Positions 10,755 through 21,980 of a DNA stretch of 64,000 bases are shown here, one piece after another. The stretch covers positions 1 through 64,000 of the forward strand of contig JAOTON010000213.1 of assembly GCA_034440635.1 (NCBI GenBank). Direction: 5' to 3'. The notes under the pieces were generated by a model that saw nothing but the letters and a program-made list of their open reading frames with translations, did not search any database and was not told the DNA's origin. Both the position numbers and the translations under genes were made by a program. Numbering within the stretch: the first letter of the stretch is position 1; every line of letters begins with the position of its first letter. The stretch comes from Lepas anatifera. Taxonomy: Eukaryota; Arthropoda; Thecostraca; Lepadidae.

Positions 10755-11455
10755 ACTTTTGTCTCAGGCTGGAATTGAGGTCATGACGGGTCATATCATG
10801 TGACATGTTTGAGAATATGTTTTAGCTCTAGCGTCTGACTGGGTTGAGTTAGAGTCAAATTGAAGGCGTTTTTTGATTCCTCTCACTACGGAAAGACTAA
10901 TGCACGACATGACCATTGACCGTACTAGGTGAAAACGTAAAAAACCTGACCTAAGGTCAGGTAAAGGTTACCATCTGACATAACATAGTCAGTATACATA
11001 CAAATCGACGACTTGCAATGACACTCGAAACGTAATTATATCAAACTGAGAGCTATATCGCCATTTAATGCGAAGTTATTGACCCAAGTCTGACGACCTG
11101 TTTGAGTATTCCGAGGTGACCTCTCAGAGGTCGCAGATCCACACTTGCGGTATTACTCTGAAAATTTAACGATTTGTAGAATAGGAAGATATCATAACCC
11201 TATTATTATAACATATCAATAAAATAGAACCAATTTCGGTCAATTCAAGCTTCACCCATGTACTTTCCACGAAGAAGTCAGACTCGTACCTAGCCCTATA
11301 TCATCCATATAAAGAACCGTTACCACAACTCGTGGTACTCGATCGGTCCATTATATATTAATCAAGGATAAGGTTTGTCTAGTACGGGGGCGCCTAGCAC
11401 GCCTGTTTTCTGGTGCCGTCGAAAAAAACAAAGAGAGGGGATGTTCAAACCTTCC
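10755..11455 (+). mobile_element. degenerate TAR-D element
   Basis: Landmarks shared with the D copies at 35656-36752 and 46915-48635 occur in order: CCTGACCTAAGGTCAGG near 10947, then GTCTGACGACCTG and ATTCCGAGGTGACCTCTCAGAGGTC near 11090-11130, then the end motif GAGGGGATGTTCAAAC at about 11435-11450. The D end elsewhere is GAGGGGGTGTTCAAACACC followed by TTAA. Here the outermost TTAA is lost. Divergence is high, so boundaries are approximate. Confidence 0.6.
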
Positions 11456-11735
11456 CACGTGTAAAACACCTAAAAACACTTCCTCGGGTATGATAGGCTA
11501 CTCTCTTGAGGCTTCCCGCCCTCTGCCGAAGTCCTAGATCCGTCACTTCCAGGACATCGGTACCGCCCAATATAAACCCCGGTCTGCGACCTGGGCTAAC
11601 GCCCCACCGGCGCAGGAGTGCCGCATGACAATGTGCTGAACGCAAACTATGTTTCCTTCTATATGTATCTCTTCATAAGTCTGCAGGTCAGTGCAATCAT
11701 TCTTTTCTTTGAAATAACTAATAAATATCCCTCAG

Positions 11736-11806
11736 TCAACCCCGGATTCGAACCGGGCACCCCTACTCACGAGACAGGGCCTCTAACCACTAGACCACTG
11801 CACCAC
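11736..11806 (-). repeat. tRNA-Glu-like SINE head or tRNA pseudogene
   Basis: On the minus strand the sequence reads TGGTCTAGTGGTTAGAGG, a box A/D-arm almost identical to that of eukaryotic tRNA-Glu, followed after about 30 bases by GGTTCGAATCC, a perfect box B. The T-arm stem CCCGG/CCGGG pairs. The acceptor stem does not pair and the anticodon arm is broken, so a functional tRNA is unlikely. A tRNA-derived SINE head or pseudogene is the better reading. Confidence 0.65.
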
Positions 11807-11809
11807 ATT

Positions 11810-13735
11810 CTACCAGCTCCCACTAGCTCTACACCTGTGACCTGTCAGGAGGTCAATGCCCGGTATCACTCAATCAAAACGATGCCGGGATCGTGGCGCC
11901 GGGTGCTGTGTTCGTACAGAAAGTGCTTGGTACAAAGCTGCTTCTAGAAGACGAGCTAGAGGACATTATACTGGCCTAGAATCACTTGTATCGGTGACCC
12001 AGGACCCTAAGCTAGCTTTATGCCAAATTGCATCTACTTTTATTCATTTTGATGACTTGAAACCATGGTGAGAAGCAAACGTGTTCCGAGAAATTTAGCT
12101 CCTTGAAATGCCCTTTCGGACAAATTACTGGAAAGCTGTTAGAGATAATTGGGTAGTGTAAATAAATGAAATGACTGCAATTGATTTTCCTATTCAGTCA
12201 TGTCAATTGTGAGCTTGTGCATGAAATGTGCTCCGAATCGAGAAGCTACAAATAAAAGGTTTTCTACTAGAATTATATCTATACATATAAAACAACGAAT
12301 TTTGTTATCACGATATCCATCTCCAAATATTATCAGGGGGAAACAATGTTCTTTCATTATTTTCAAAAGTCAAATCGGCGCATTAGATCGTGAGATATTA
12401 AGATTTAAATGAAATGAGCAAAAATGCTCGGGAAAAATGGCAAAAACTAGGTCAGAATTTTACGTTTTCAACTGGAAACTATGCCTAAACACAAGAAAAT
12501 GCCTCCATGGAGGCAGCTAGGTCAATTTTCAAAATGTTTAAAGACAGCCACCCGCAGGCGGCTATTTTTAAAAATATCTGAAGCGTGCCTTCTGACACTT
12601 CCAGCTTATAAGTCGGCCGTCAAATTTCAATAGCTTTTTTGCTTGTATTATAACTACTGCGTTTTGGCGTAATGAATATTGTCGCACCAGTTCGATTTTT
12701 TCTTAGGTGTACCCTGCTGCTTATTCAAAGGTAGGCAAATTTCAACTTCGTCGCTTAAGAAATAAAAATGAGAAAAATGCAAAATTAAAACATTTGTTCC
12801 AAAATTTCTCAAAAACTATTTTGAATTTAGATTTGGGGGCTTAGTTTGGGCGTCTAGCGTAAAAGGGGTATCACCCTACACAATTGCAGAGCCCTGGCAT
12901 CAACTGTCAGAACCGCCAAGCGGCCAGAATAGAGCCTCTTGAGAAATATCAATCCGCTTCGCTCCAAGGATTTCGTCATGCGGCTCTGACCAAGCACTGG
13001 CATTTTCTTTCGGGGAGACAGTAGTGATCTAGATTGCCTTTGGGGATACTCAATCACGCCGGCAGACTTCAAATGGCCATGAGTCTTCCTACCATACCAA
13101 GTAGCCCATCGTTTAGACTGTTCGTCCGCTAAGAATGGTCAAGGTTGACGTTCAGAGACCAGGAAGACATCCCTCGTAATTCCCAAAACACCTTCCTCTC
13201 CCCTCTAAGCGAAGTCTTGGATTTGCCAGTTGCCAGTTGAGAGGCATACACACCTGAGACTAAACATATATTGCCTGACTTTCCCACGCCCAACTGTCTG
13301 CTTGTATGACGCCAGCGTGTGAAGGTGACCGACTATGGGAAGTCAAGTTGGTGCGTGCCATGTACGTATGTACGTAGGTAAGAGCAGCACCTATAAAGTT
13401 GGCACGGTTTTTGAGATCCATGTATATTGCTGGCACAAAAACTAACGCAACGTACCTCTCATGTATACCGCTAGGAGCCTGGGAACCACATATGTAAGAA
13501 CACAATTCGTAAAGCTGACCCAAGTCATATTTCCACAGCCCCCGCTCTACCCCCTCAACCCATCGGCAGGGTAAATTTCCAAATTTAGTAAGCTTTATTA
13601 CTGTTTGAGGTACATACTTTCTAGACACTCGTCAACATTTATTCAGCTCAAATGTTTTCAAAGTTATTTTTTTCTTGAGACTCTTACAAAAGCTGTGTGT
13701 CACTGGGTGGCCAATGGAAAGCTGACCTACAAGAA
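11810..13735. other. unannotated stretch with two small hairpins
   Basis: No genes are recognised. Two compact palindromes lie close together: GCCTCCATGGAGGC near 12500, and AGCCACCCGCAGGCGGCT near 12545. They may be a remnant of an element terminus, but no partner end is visible. The remaining frames (for example minus strand 12854-13072 and 13260-13628) match nothing I know. Confidence 0.35.
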
Positions 13736-13744
13736 AATTCCACA

Positions 13745-13950
13745 GAAGTCTAGGTGGCACAGAGGATTAGTGCGTGGATTTGACTCGACCCATGACACAA
13801 GTTCTGCGGAGAGCTGCAGGTTCGAGGCCACCCGCAGGGGCAGGATTCTGAACCCTGTCCTAACCCAAGCTTAGCTAGCTCTCCATTCCCACCCCGGCTG
13901 CCATCATATAACTCTGGCTTAGGTGCGTTGGTTAGAACCCATAAAAAACT
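13745..13950 (+). repeat. tRNA-derived SINE
   Basis: A box A-like GGTGGCACAGAGGATTAGTG near 13753 is followed by a box B GGTTCGAGGCC near 13819, the spacing expected of an internal RNA polymerase III promoter. A non-tRNA tail continues to about 13950, where a TAR-B element begins at TTAA. I see no clear target-site duplication. It differs from the SINE families at 39 kb and 11.7 kb. Confidence 0.65.
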
Positions 13951-14766
13951 TTTACATTAACCCTCGCCCCAGTGGTTGTGCACCGGGGACATCGATTGCC
14001 TCCCTCCCTAAGTTCTTCAGGATAGCAGAAAAACGACGGGACGCAGCACCGCGGTTGGGGACTCTATATCTTACCATATCCTTTTTCCCTCATACCTGAA
14101 ATTTTTTACCCCGCGCCACCCAAGGTCAGGTCACCAGGCGAGGTCAACCCAGGTCACCTCACTTCAACTTTTGAGCTCTATAATAGCTAAATTTATAAGT
14201 CGATTGATTTGAAACTTTCTTCACTTCATGACCCCTCCAGGGTCTACAAGATGTGCATCCATGGATTTTTCGATTTTGTATAGCTGAGGTCAGGTTACGA
14301 GGTGACCTCTCCCATTAAAAAAGCATGGGGAAAAGCTGTCTTATGATCTAAAAATCACAAAAACGATTGAAAATGCTCAGCTTGCTCAGAAAAAGCTTTC
14401 TTGGACACCTTTTCACAGATCCCAGGGGCCATATTTTCCATTTGACCTTTCCAAGGTCATCCAAGGTCCGCCAGGGGTCAAAAACAGTATTTTGGCAATA
14501 ACTTTTGACCTAATTAAGCCAGAGCGCTGAATCAAACATCATCGTGTAGGTCTTGTCACTGTCGTTCATTTTATATACGGTGAGGTTACGTTCTGACAGT
14601 TCGTAACCTCAGGTCATATTAGGTAACGAGGTGAACTCTGGAGGTCAAACCACTGGCGTGAGGTCATTAAATTCCACATAGCGTAGAAAGGTCTGTCATT
14701 TTCCTATCAAATTTACTTTAACAGATCTCAATAGCTCTAATGGCATAAGAGCTATGCCCAGTTTTC

Positions 14767-15589
14767 TTAACACGCGCATTGACGGGGGTCTGAGCCACCT
14801 TCGCTTTGACGGGGGTGGGGGCAGGTACCCGGCCCCCGCCCCTAATATCTCAAGAACCACGGTAGGTACAGAAAACCGGTAAACGGTGTTGGGTAGACCA
14901 TCCACTTCTTTATCGAAAACATTTGTACCATTTTTTCAGGTCACATTTAAGGTCACGAGACGTCAAAACATGCTGTCATAGGGATAACATGTAAATGAAG
15001 GTTTTCGGTCATTACATCTGAACAAGTAAAGATAGAACAAAATGACCTAAACTGTATGAATCCTCGCTGAAGAAACCAATAAAGGATTTGACCTAACATG
15101 AGGTCAGGTCAACGTCAGACTATATAAAAAGCATATCATTAAAACTGCAAAGACCAGGTGAGTCTAATGCAGCTAAACTAAATGCTATATCACCATCCAC
15201 TACTGAGTTATTCAGTCAAAACCATTTTTCCGATGTATTTCCAATGGAGAGGTAATGGCTTGTACCTGGCCTTAGGTTGTCGATATTAAAAACACTGGAA
15301 CATGTTTTAGAGAACTCGGTGGCCCCATTATGTGATATGAGTTTCAATCGGATAAGTTCACCCTGTTCCGACTTATGCTATCTTAAACTTTTTTTGAGTT
15401 CTGGTCACTTGACCTGTACTGGTGACCTGACCTCCGATGACCTAACCTTAAAATTTTCATAGAAGGTGTAAAAATAATGAGAGAAAAGGGTTTCCAAGTA
15501 CGGCGGCGCTGCGCGTCACCATTTTTAAGCTATCTCTGAAAAACCCGAGGGGGGGCGGGTACCAGCCCCTCCGTCAATGAGCGTGTTAA
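14767..15589 (+). mobile_element. TAR-A element, complete, nested in TAR-B
   Basis: Bounded by TTAA at 14767-14770 and 15586-15589 (823 bp). The left terminus reads TTAACACGCGCATTGACG; the right reads CCGTCAATGAGCGTG before TTAA, an inverted match. Inside the ends lie GC-rich palindromes around GGTACC. The body holds inverted AGGTCA motifs, including a centre of TGACC repeats facing GGTCA repeats near 15090-15110. Flanking B sequence joins into a single-TTAA empty site in other B copies, so the TTAA target duplication is directly supported. Confidence 0.9.
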
Positions 15590-16015
15590 GAATTGCATAT
15601 TTGAGTGAAAATAGCCTATCGTGACCTAACTTGATCTCTGGAGGTCAAACCATTGAACTGAGCGCTTAACACGCGCATTGTCGGGGGTCTGAGCCACCTT
15701 CGCATTGACGAGGGGGGCGGGTACCCGCCCCCTAAGATCTCGAGAACCACGGTAGGTAGCGAAAAACGGTAAACGGCGTTGGGCTGCCCATCCACTTCTC
15801 CATCGAAAACATTTGAACCATTTTTTGTCAGGTCACATTTAAGGTCACGAGAGGTCAAAACATGCCCGTCATAGGGATAACATGTAAATTCAGTTTTTCG
15901 GCCATTACATCTGAACAAGTAAAGATAGAGCAAAACGACTTAAACTGTATGAATCCTCTTGGCAAGCCGAATCGAATGATATATAATTTGACCTTGCTAG
16001 GTCAAATCAAGGATT

Positions 16016-16038
16016 TGACCTGACCTGAGGTCAGGTCA
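16016..16038. promoter_or_regulatory. palindrome of inverted AGGTCA half-sites
   Basis: This is a perfect 23-bp palindrome of two overlapping TGACCT hexamers facing two overlapping AGGTCA hexamers around one central base. In nuclear-receptor terms the central pair is an everted repeat with spacing 1. It marks the middle of TAR-A and is conserved in the copies near 15090, 20670, 24850 and 30080. The function is unknown; cruciform formation or protein binding are possibilities. Confidence 0.5.
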
Positions 16039-16340
16039 GGGTCAAATTATATAAAATGCATATCATTAGAACCGCAAAGCCCAGGCGAGACTAGTGCAGC
16101 TAGAATAAATGCTCTATCACAATCTGTTACTGAGTTATTCCGTAAAAACCATTTTTCCTATCTATTTCCAAAGGAGAGGTCATGCCTCGTACCTGACCTT
16201 AGGTCATCGATATCAAAAATACCGGAACATATTTTAGAGAACTCGGTGGAAACATTATGTGATATGAGTTTCAATCGGATGAGTTCACCCTGCTCCGACT
16301 TATGCTATCTTAAACTTTTTTTGAGGTCGGGTCACTTGAC

Positions 16341-16811
16341 ATACATACATACATACTACATACATTTATTTCGTTATCAAAGTACATGACGTTCTGATTT
16401 CTACGATTGGCGCAAAGCGTCTGCGCTTGACTCTTGGCGCCTCTCGACAACATTGGCGAATTCTGCCACGGTCGCACCACCCTTGGCCCATGGCCGCTCA
16501 CCCGACGTCCACACAGGATACCCCAACGGCGTCGGCGTCCTTTGCATAAATTGTTCAAGAGTTCAATGTGAGAATCTTTGGTGTTTGATATGAATTTAGG
16601 GTTTCTTTCGCTATCGCTCGATTTGTGTATTTTCCTTTCCTCCTGGCAGCATCTTAAGTTTTTGTTCAGTTGATAAATTTGAAATTCTGTGGCGATTATG
16701 GTCGATATATTTCGGTGGAGGACATTTCTCTGCACTGTATAATTTACGCAATGAATAAGAAAATGTTTCTATTTTCGTTTTGTGACCACAGCTGCAGAAT
16801 GGTTTCGACTC
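16341..16811 (-). mobile_element. 5'-truncated LINE fragment with (CATA)n tail
   Basis: On the minus strand the fragment begins inside the C-terminal Cys/His region: FCSCGHKTKIETF, then after a frame break FLIHCVNYTVQRNVLHRNIS. This resembles the CxCGH...ETxxHFLLxC knuckle of LINE ORF2 and the better-preserved copy at 34420-34935. The 3' end is the CATA-repeat tail at 16341-16362 (plus-strand view). It interrupts TAR-A between GTCACTTGAC and CTGTACTGG, which are contiguous in other A copies. The coding part is frameshifted, and no clean target-site duplication can be assigned. Confidence 0.72.
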
Positions 16812-17035
16812 CTGTACTGGTGACCTGACCTGAAATGACCTAACCTTAAAATTTCCACAGAAGTTGTAAAAATGATGAGGAAAAAGGTATACCAGGTACG
16901 GCGGCGCTAGAAGCCGCCGTTTTTCTACTGTCTCCGAAAAGCCCGAGGGGGCGGGTACCCGCCCCCCGTCAATGCGCGTGTTAAACATGCAACTCATTTC
17001 TTACTAAATCCATGCGAACTTATGCATACGCATTT

Positions 17036-17267
17036 ACGTCACAGCCAGTGGTCCTTCACTATCTAGGGATTAAATCCAGCCACGAACGCTGTCCAGAAGC
17101 TGCGCGGAGTGAATTACCTCCGAGCACGGGCCCCGCCGGCCACGACCAGCTGTTCATTAGACGCGTAACCAAGCGGACGTGGTAGCAGGCTTCAAGACGT
17201 GACGCCCGAGCTCCGCGATAGAGGGCTACCTGATCTGACTTCCGACATCTCTGACCTCAGGGCGTTT
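17036..17267. other. no feature recognised
   Basis: This GC-richer stretch between TAR-B and TAR-F contains no identifiable terminus or frame. Confidence 0.4.
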
Positions 17268-18335
17268 GATACCCTTGCCCCGTGCTACAGCCACCTTGCC
17301 CTGGTGGGCTAAAAGACCCCACGATCTCAAAACTAGAGAGCTAGAAAAAATCGAAAACGGCAATCGAAAGCTCTTCGAAAATGATATCGAAAATACTTCG
17401 GTCATTTTTCTTTAGTCAATATCAAGGTCACCAGAGGTCAAAATAGGTCAAATGCTAATATGAGGTTACTAAGAAAACCTCATATATCTTAAACTATGAT
17501 AGTTAGAAACATTTTCTAACACGATTCAAGCTCTTAGATGTGCTTTCATTAAGTGGCATTTGTTGTTTAAAGCCTAGGTAGTACAGGTCATGATATTGGG
17601 CATATTCTTAATGCCCAGCACCCTTATAAGGGCTTTACTTTTTGCTAATAGCTTCCAAACCAAACAAGATACAGCCATATTTATGCACCATTGCAATCCT
17701 CTCGTCAATACAAATCGAATGATATATAATATTGTGCCAGGTCAAATTTAAGATTTGACCTGACCAGTCAACGGTCTGACCCAACTTGACCTGGTATAGT
17801 CATGATGTATATCATTTGACTTCAGGACTACACAAACACTTTGGTGACAAAATAAAAGCTATATCTTATTTTACTAAAATTTATAGAGAAAACACCAAAA
17901 ATGCTTTTTGACCTAGGACCTTTTAAATGTCAAGTCAAAAATTTTGCATCAGCTCAGAAATGGGCTAAAGCAAGTCAACCGATGTTTGAAGTTGATTCCA
18001 TCCATACTTACTAAAAAGCTTATTTTATTTTCCCATTTATTGACAATGGGAGGTCATGCTCTCACATGACCTTAGGTCACCAATATAAAAATCTCGGAAC
18101 AAATGTTTGTCTTCAATATTGTATAAGTTTCAACTTGATCGATTAACCTTCTTTAGTATCGGTCCTAGTATTTTTAGGTGAGGTCCCCTGGCCTGGTGAC
18201 CTGACCTGATACGGCCTTTGCCAAAATTTTCAGGAAAGATGTAAAATGATGAAGGAACAGCTAGACCAGTTTTGCTCGCGCCGCCTTTATTGGTCACTTC
18301 AAAACCCGAGGAGGGATCTAAAAGACCCCCCGAGG
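17268..18335 (+). mobile_element. TAR-F element, degenerate
   Basis: The left end reads ACCCTTGCCCCGTGCTACAG and then CCACCTTGCCCTGGTGGGC, matching the TTAA-anchored fragment at 25869-25985 (TTAACCCTTGCC ... CACCTTTGCCCTGG). The right end, near 18300-18335, has a subterminal GATCTAAAAGACCCCCC motif next to ACCCGAGG, the arrangement used by other TAR ends. The body contains many AGGTCA/TGACCT hexamers, including ATTTGACCTGACC near 17755. TTAA is mutated at both ends here, so the boundaries are approximate. Confidence 0.6.
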
Positions 18336-18937
18336 ATAGAAGAGTGACTTGAAAAATGAATCAGTTACGTGAAACTTTTGTTACGGCAGGGTGCAGGGAC
18401 CGTCCGCTTTTTAATCTCAGAAAACCGCGACAAAGCGATTTTGTCGGTTAAAAGCACCTCAAGGTGAATGCTCTGTTTTCTACACTTTTTATTGTTGAGA
18501 TTTTCTTGTGCCACTCAGGGAGCCGCCAAGCATAAATATGTCTGTCCCGTCCATTTAGCCCGTAACGGGCACTGACAGTTTTTTTCCACCGTTGAGAAGC
18601 AGCCCACTCTGTGAGAACCTTTTCCCGTCGTCTTGTTTATGGCTTAATATATCCTGTGACTTCCTGCGCTCCTGTCAGGGCACATAATCAGACTGCCGTA
18701 CGCTCCAAAGAAGTTCATATAGATGAGCTTCGGCCAAAGGAACACGCATCGTAGTCGCCCGGATAACATACATGGGGACTATGCAAATTATATTATCGTT
18801 TTTTATTTTTAATTTTTTTCCAAGTTGTTCCCAGTCCGACTGTTGCGGTCGGAGTCTCACTAAAGTCATCAAGGGGCTTGTCACGGAGACCCCGACCCCA
18901 CCACCCGAACGAGCAACTCCCACAATGAAGGGTTAAT
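18336..18937. other. no feature recognised
   Basis: A minus-strand frame at 18675-18923 (82 codons) resembles nothing I know. No repeats were identified. Confidence 0.35.
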
Positions 18938-19160
18938 TTAGAAACCAAAGTTTAACGTCCCACAAAGCACAGGGACGGCCGCCCCGCTCAGGTCACCCTC
19001 TCACCAGTCAGTTGCCAGCCGACCTGTACGTCGGGTAAACTATTGAGCGCCGGAGCGTCTCGGGGCAACCGATCCCAAGCCTGGACATGCACTGCCACTG
19101 CATGTTTCTGAGCAGCGGGCCGGAGCCCAACGCCCTACCAACTGAGCTACCGGGGCGGCT
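18938..19160 (-). repeat. tRNA-derived SINE
   Basis: Minus-strand sequence starting near 19160 reads CCCCGGTAGCTCAGTTGGTA, a strong tRNA D-arm/box A. Box B is weak. The 3' part contains TGTGCTTTGTGGGACGTTAA near 18950-18972, a type of 3' end familiar from tRNA-derived invertebrate SINEs. The long spacing between the boxes argues for a diverged or composite head. Confidence 0.6.
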
Positions 19161-19274
19161 CGTCGTTCATTTACATTTTCAGGATTTTTGATTATTGAGT
19201 ACATAATAGGTGCTAGATTTTAGTATCTCTTACTACCTCATCAGTTCATACCAATGCTGATTATAACAAACTCC

Positions 19275-20186
19275 TTAACATGCGCAGTGGAGAGGGGTCT
19301 GGCGTTAATGAGCAGTGGAGGGGTCCTAAAGTGGCACCCACCCCCTGAAATCTAAAAAAACCAAAGAGTTTAGAAAACCGCCCCTTTGGGGATGTGTACT
19401 TGTTATTGTGATCTACATCATGACCAGGTTTCATTGACCTAGGTCAATACTTTTACGGTCAAACAAAGTCGTAAATGTATAATCTGAGCTGTGCCGGAGA
19501 CCTATTGGGAAATGACGTGATTATGCCGATCGGTATACAAAATCATAAATATCGGCGGAAAAAAGCCATGAATGCGCTAAAAGCTGACTAAGGCCATAGA
19601 AGAAAGGTCCCATACAGTGTGCTCTGAAATTTTTAGTTCAAAGTCATCCAAGGTCACTGACCTATGACGTAACAATGTGGCATATTCCCGTTTATGTACA
19701 ATATAACTGGCACTTTAGTCGCCTTTGAGCGGGAAATAATTGTTTGACCTTGACAACCGACTCTTGACCTTAACATGCGACCTTTAAATTGAGTAACCTT
19801 ACCTTTGAAGTCGTAGCATACGTATGTCATACTGAGTTATGTCATTCGTCCGAAACACTCATGCCAATGGCCTTGAAAATGTTTGTATGACATTGACATG
19901 TGACCTTTGAACTCACCTTCGACTTTCATGTGGTTTTGGGGGTGACCTTGACATAAGATTCCGATTGTATTACTTTATTAAGCCACCACTCGGTCTACAG
20001 TGCAGGCGATCTGGTGCGACTGCCCGATTGCGACGCACTCAAAATATAGGTATTGCTTTGAAAACCAAAAATTAAAACAATATTGACTGATTTTCAAAAC
20101 TATTTCACAAATGACGTGCTGATTAATTATACAAAATATAGCCAAGTAGGGCTTTCGACTGTTGGCCCTCCAGCCATCTTAGAAAA
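19275..20186 (+). mobile_element. TAR-C element, diverged, 3' end lost
   Basis: It opens with TTAA at 19275-19278 followed by CATGCGCAGTGGAGAGG, and shares the C internal duplicated terminus (AATGAGCAGTGGAGG). It is colinear with 54234-55143 up to CCAGCCATCTTAGAAAA. At that point a TTAA at 20187 begins a TAR-A instead of the C terminus. Half-sites are more eroded than in the other C copies. Confidence 0.75.
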
Positions 20187-20722
20187 TTAACACGCGCATT
20201 GACGGGGGGGCGGGTACCCGCCCCCTCGGGTTTTTCGGGGATAGTAGAAAAACGGCGGCGCGTAGCGCCGCCGTACTTGGTATACCTTTTCCCTCATCAT
20301 TTTTACAACTTCTGTGAAAATTTTAAGGTTAGGTCATCTCAGGTCAGGTCACCAGTACAGGTCAAGTGACCCGACCTCAAAAAAAGTTTAAGATAGCATA
20401 ATTTGGAGCAGGGTGAACTTATCCGATTGAAACTCATATCACATAATGGCCCCACCGAGTTCTCTAAAATATGTTCCGGTATTTTTGATATCGATGACCT
20501 AAGGTCAGGTACGAGGCATGACCTCTCCATTGGAAATACATGGGAAAAATGGTTTTTACGGAATAACTCAGTAACGGATGGTGATAGAGCATTTATTTTA
20601 GCTGCATTAGACTCACCTGGCCTTTGCGGTTCTAATGATATGCATTTTATATAATTTGACTCTGACCTGACCTCAGGTCAGGTCAAATCCTTTATTTGAC
20701 CTAGCAAGGTCAAATTATATAT
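20187..20722 (-). mobile_element. TAR-A element, truncated half
   Basis: It starts at TTAA 20187-20190 with CACGCGCATTGACG. Next comes the perfect 20-bp palindrome GGGGGCGGGTACCCGCCCCC at 20206-20225 and a hairpin at 20252-20274 (ACGGCGGCGC, three bases, reverse complement). It is colinear with A through its centre and then stops at AATTATATAT, where TAR-B sequence begins. The distal half and terminus are missing. Confidence 0.85.
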
Positions 20723-21980
20723 CCTTGCCCCTACCGTGGGGGCATCGATGGCCCCCTAAGGTTTTTCCGGGATAGCAGAAAAACGACGAGGCGCAGCACC
20801 GCGGTTGAGGGCTCTACCTCTCACTGCATCATTTTCCCATCATCCCTGAAATTTTTACCCCGGGTCACCCAAGGTCAGGTCACCAGACGAGGTCAACCAA
20901 GGTCACCTCACTTCACTTTAGAGCTCTGTAAGAGCTACATTTCAAAGTCCATCGATTTGAAACTTCCTACACTTCATGACCTCTCCAGGGTCTACAAGGT
21001 GTATATCCGGGATTTTTTGATTTCGTGCCCTGAGGTCAGGTCACCAGGCGACCTCTCCCATTGGAAAAGCATGGGGAAAAGCTATTTCATGATATATATA
21101 TATAGTGCTCAGGTCAATGGTTTGACTTCCAGAGGTCAAATTAGGTCAAGATCGGCTATTTTCACTCAAATATGCAATGATTAAGCAAACTGAGCATAAC
21201 TCTTATGTCATTAGAGCTATTGAGGCCTGGTAAAGTACATTTGATAGCAAATTGCCAGTACTTTTTCCGCTATGTGGAACGTAAAGACTTCCCGCCAGTG
21301 GTTTGACCGCCAGAGGTCACCTCGTGACCTAATATGACCTGAGGTCACGAAAGGTCAAAAAGTGACCTTGCCGTATATCAAATGAAAGCCAGTGACAAGA
21401 CAAACACGATGGTGTTTGTTTCACCGCTCTAGGTCAATTAGGTCAAAAGTTATTGTCAAAATACTGTTTTTTGACCTCTGGTGACCTTGGATGACCTTGG
21501 AAAAGTCAAAGGGCAAATATGACCCCTGGGATCCGTGAAAGGGTGTCCAAAAATGTTGTTCTGAGCAGTCTGAGTATTTGCAATCATTTTTGTAGCTTTT
21601 ATATCATGAAATAGCTTTTCCCCATGCTTTTCCAATGGGAGAGGTCGCCTCGTGACCTGACCTCAGGGCACGAAATCGAAAAATCCCGAATATACACCTT
21701 GTAGACCCTGGAAGGGTCATGAAGTGTAGGAAGTTTCAAATCGATCGAGTTTGAAATGTAGCTCTTACAGAGCTCTAAAGGTGAAGTGAGGTGACCTTGG
21801 TTGACCTCGTCTGGTGACCTGACCTTGGGTGACCCGGAGTTAAAAATTTCAGGGATGATGGGAAAATGTTGCAGTGAGAGGTAGAGCCCTCAACCGCGGT
21901 GCTGCGCCTCGTCGTTTTTCTGCTATCCCGGAAAAACCTTAGGGGGGCCATCGATGGCCCCCCGGTGGGGCGAGGGTTAA
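20723..21980. mobile_element. two TAR-B parts joined head to head in inverted orientation
   Basis: 20723-21090 is the start of B in + orientation (CTTGCCCC, CATCGATGG palindrome, and onward to GGGGAAAAGCT). It lacks the TTAA. At a short TGATATATATATA junction the sequence switches to B in - orientation, from TAGTGCTCAGGTCAATGG at about 21103 to the intact terminus GGGGCGAGGG and TTAA at 21977-21980. A perfect 22-bp palindrome centred on ATCGAT lies at 21942-21963. The second part lacks the first ~150 bp of B. This is a rearranged composite rather than a simple insertion. Confidence 0.82.

Larger units (their letters stand above)
15666..16984 (+). mobile_element. TAR-A element, complete, split by a LINE insertion
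   Basis: TTAA boundaries lie at 15666-15669 and 16981-16984. The left end is TTAACACGCGCATTG and the right end CCCGTCAATGCGCGTGTTAA. Removing the LINE at 16341-16811 leaves about 848 bp, the usual length of A. The centre, 16016-16038, is a perfect 23-bp palindrome: TGACCTGACCT, one base, then its reverse complement. It sits in a second B-internal TTAA, about 75 bp from the first A insertion. Confidence 0.88.
13957..17035 (+). mobile_element. TAR-B element hosting two nested TAR-A copies
   Basis: B opens with TTAA at 13957-13960 followed by CCCTCGCCCC. It runs colinearly with the clean B copy at 47579-48604. TAR-A copies interrupt it at 14767-15589 and 15666-16984. Between them, 15590-15665 is ordinary B sequence (AATTGCATATTTGAGTGAAA and onward). 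After 16984 B resumes (ATTTCTTACTAAATCCATGCG) and fades near 17035 without its terminal TTAA, so the B 3' end is truncated. The first A insertion uses the same internal TTAA of B that TAR-C used in the copy at 4132-6084. Confidence 0.85.

Noticed and set aside
11736..11806. Functional tRNA-Glu gene
   Set aside because: Box A and box B are excellent, but the acceptor stem does not pair and the anticodon arm is disrupted. SINE head or pseudogene fits better.
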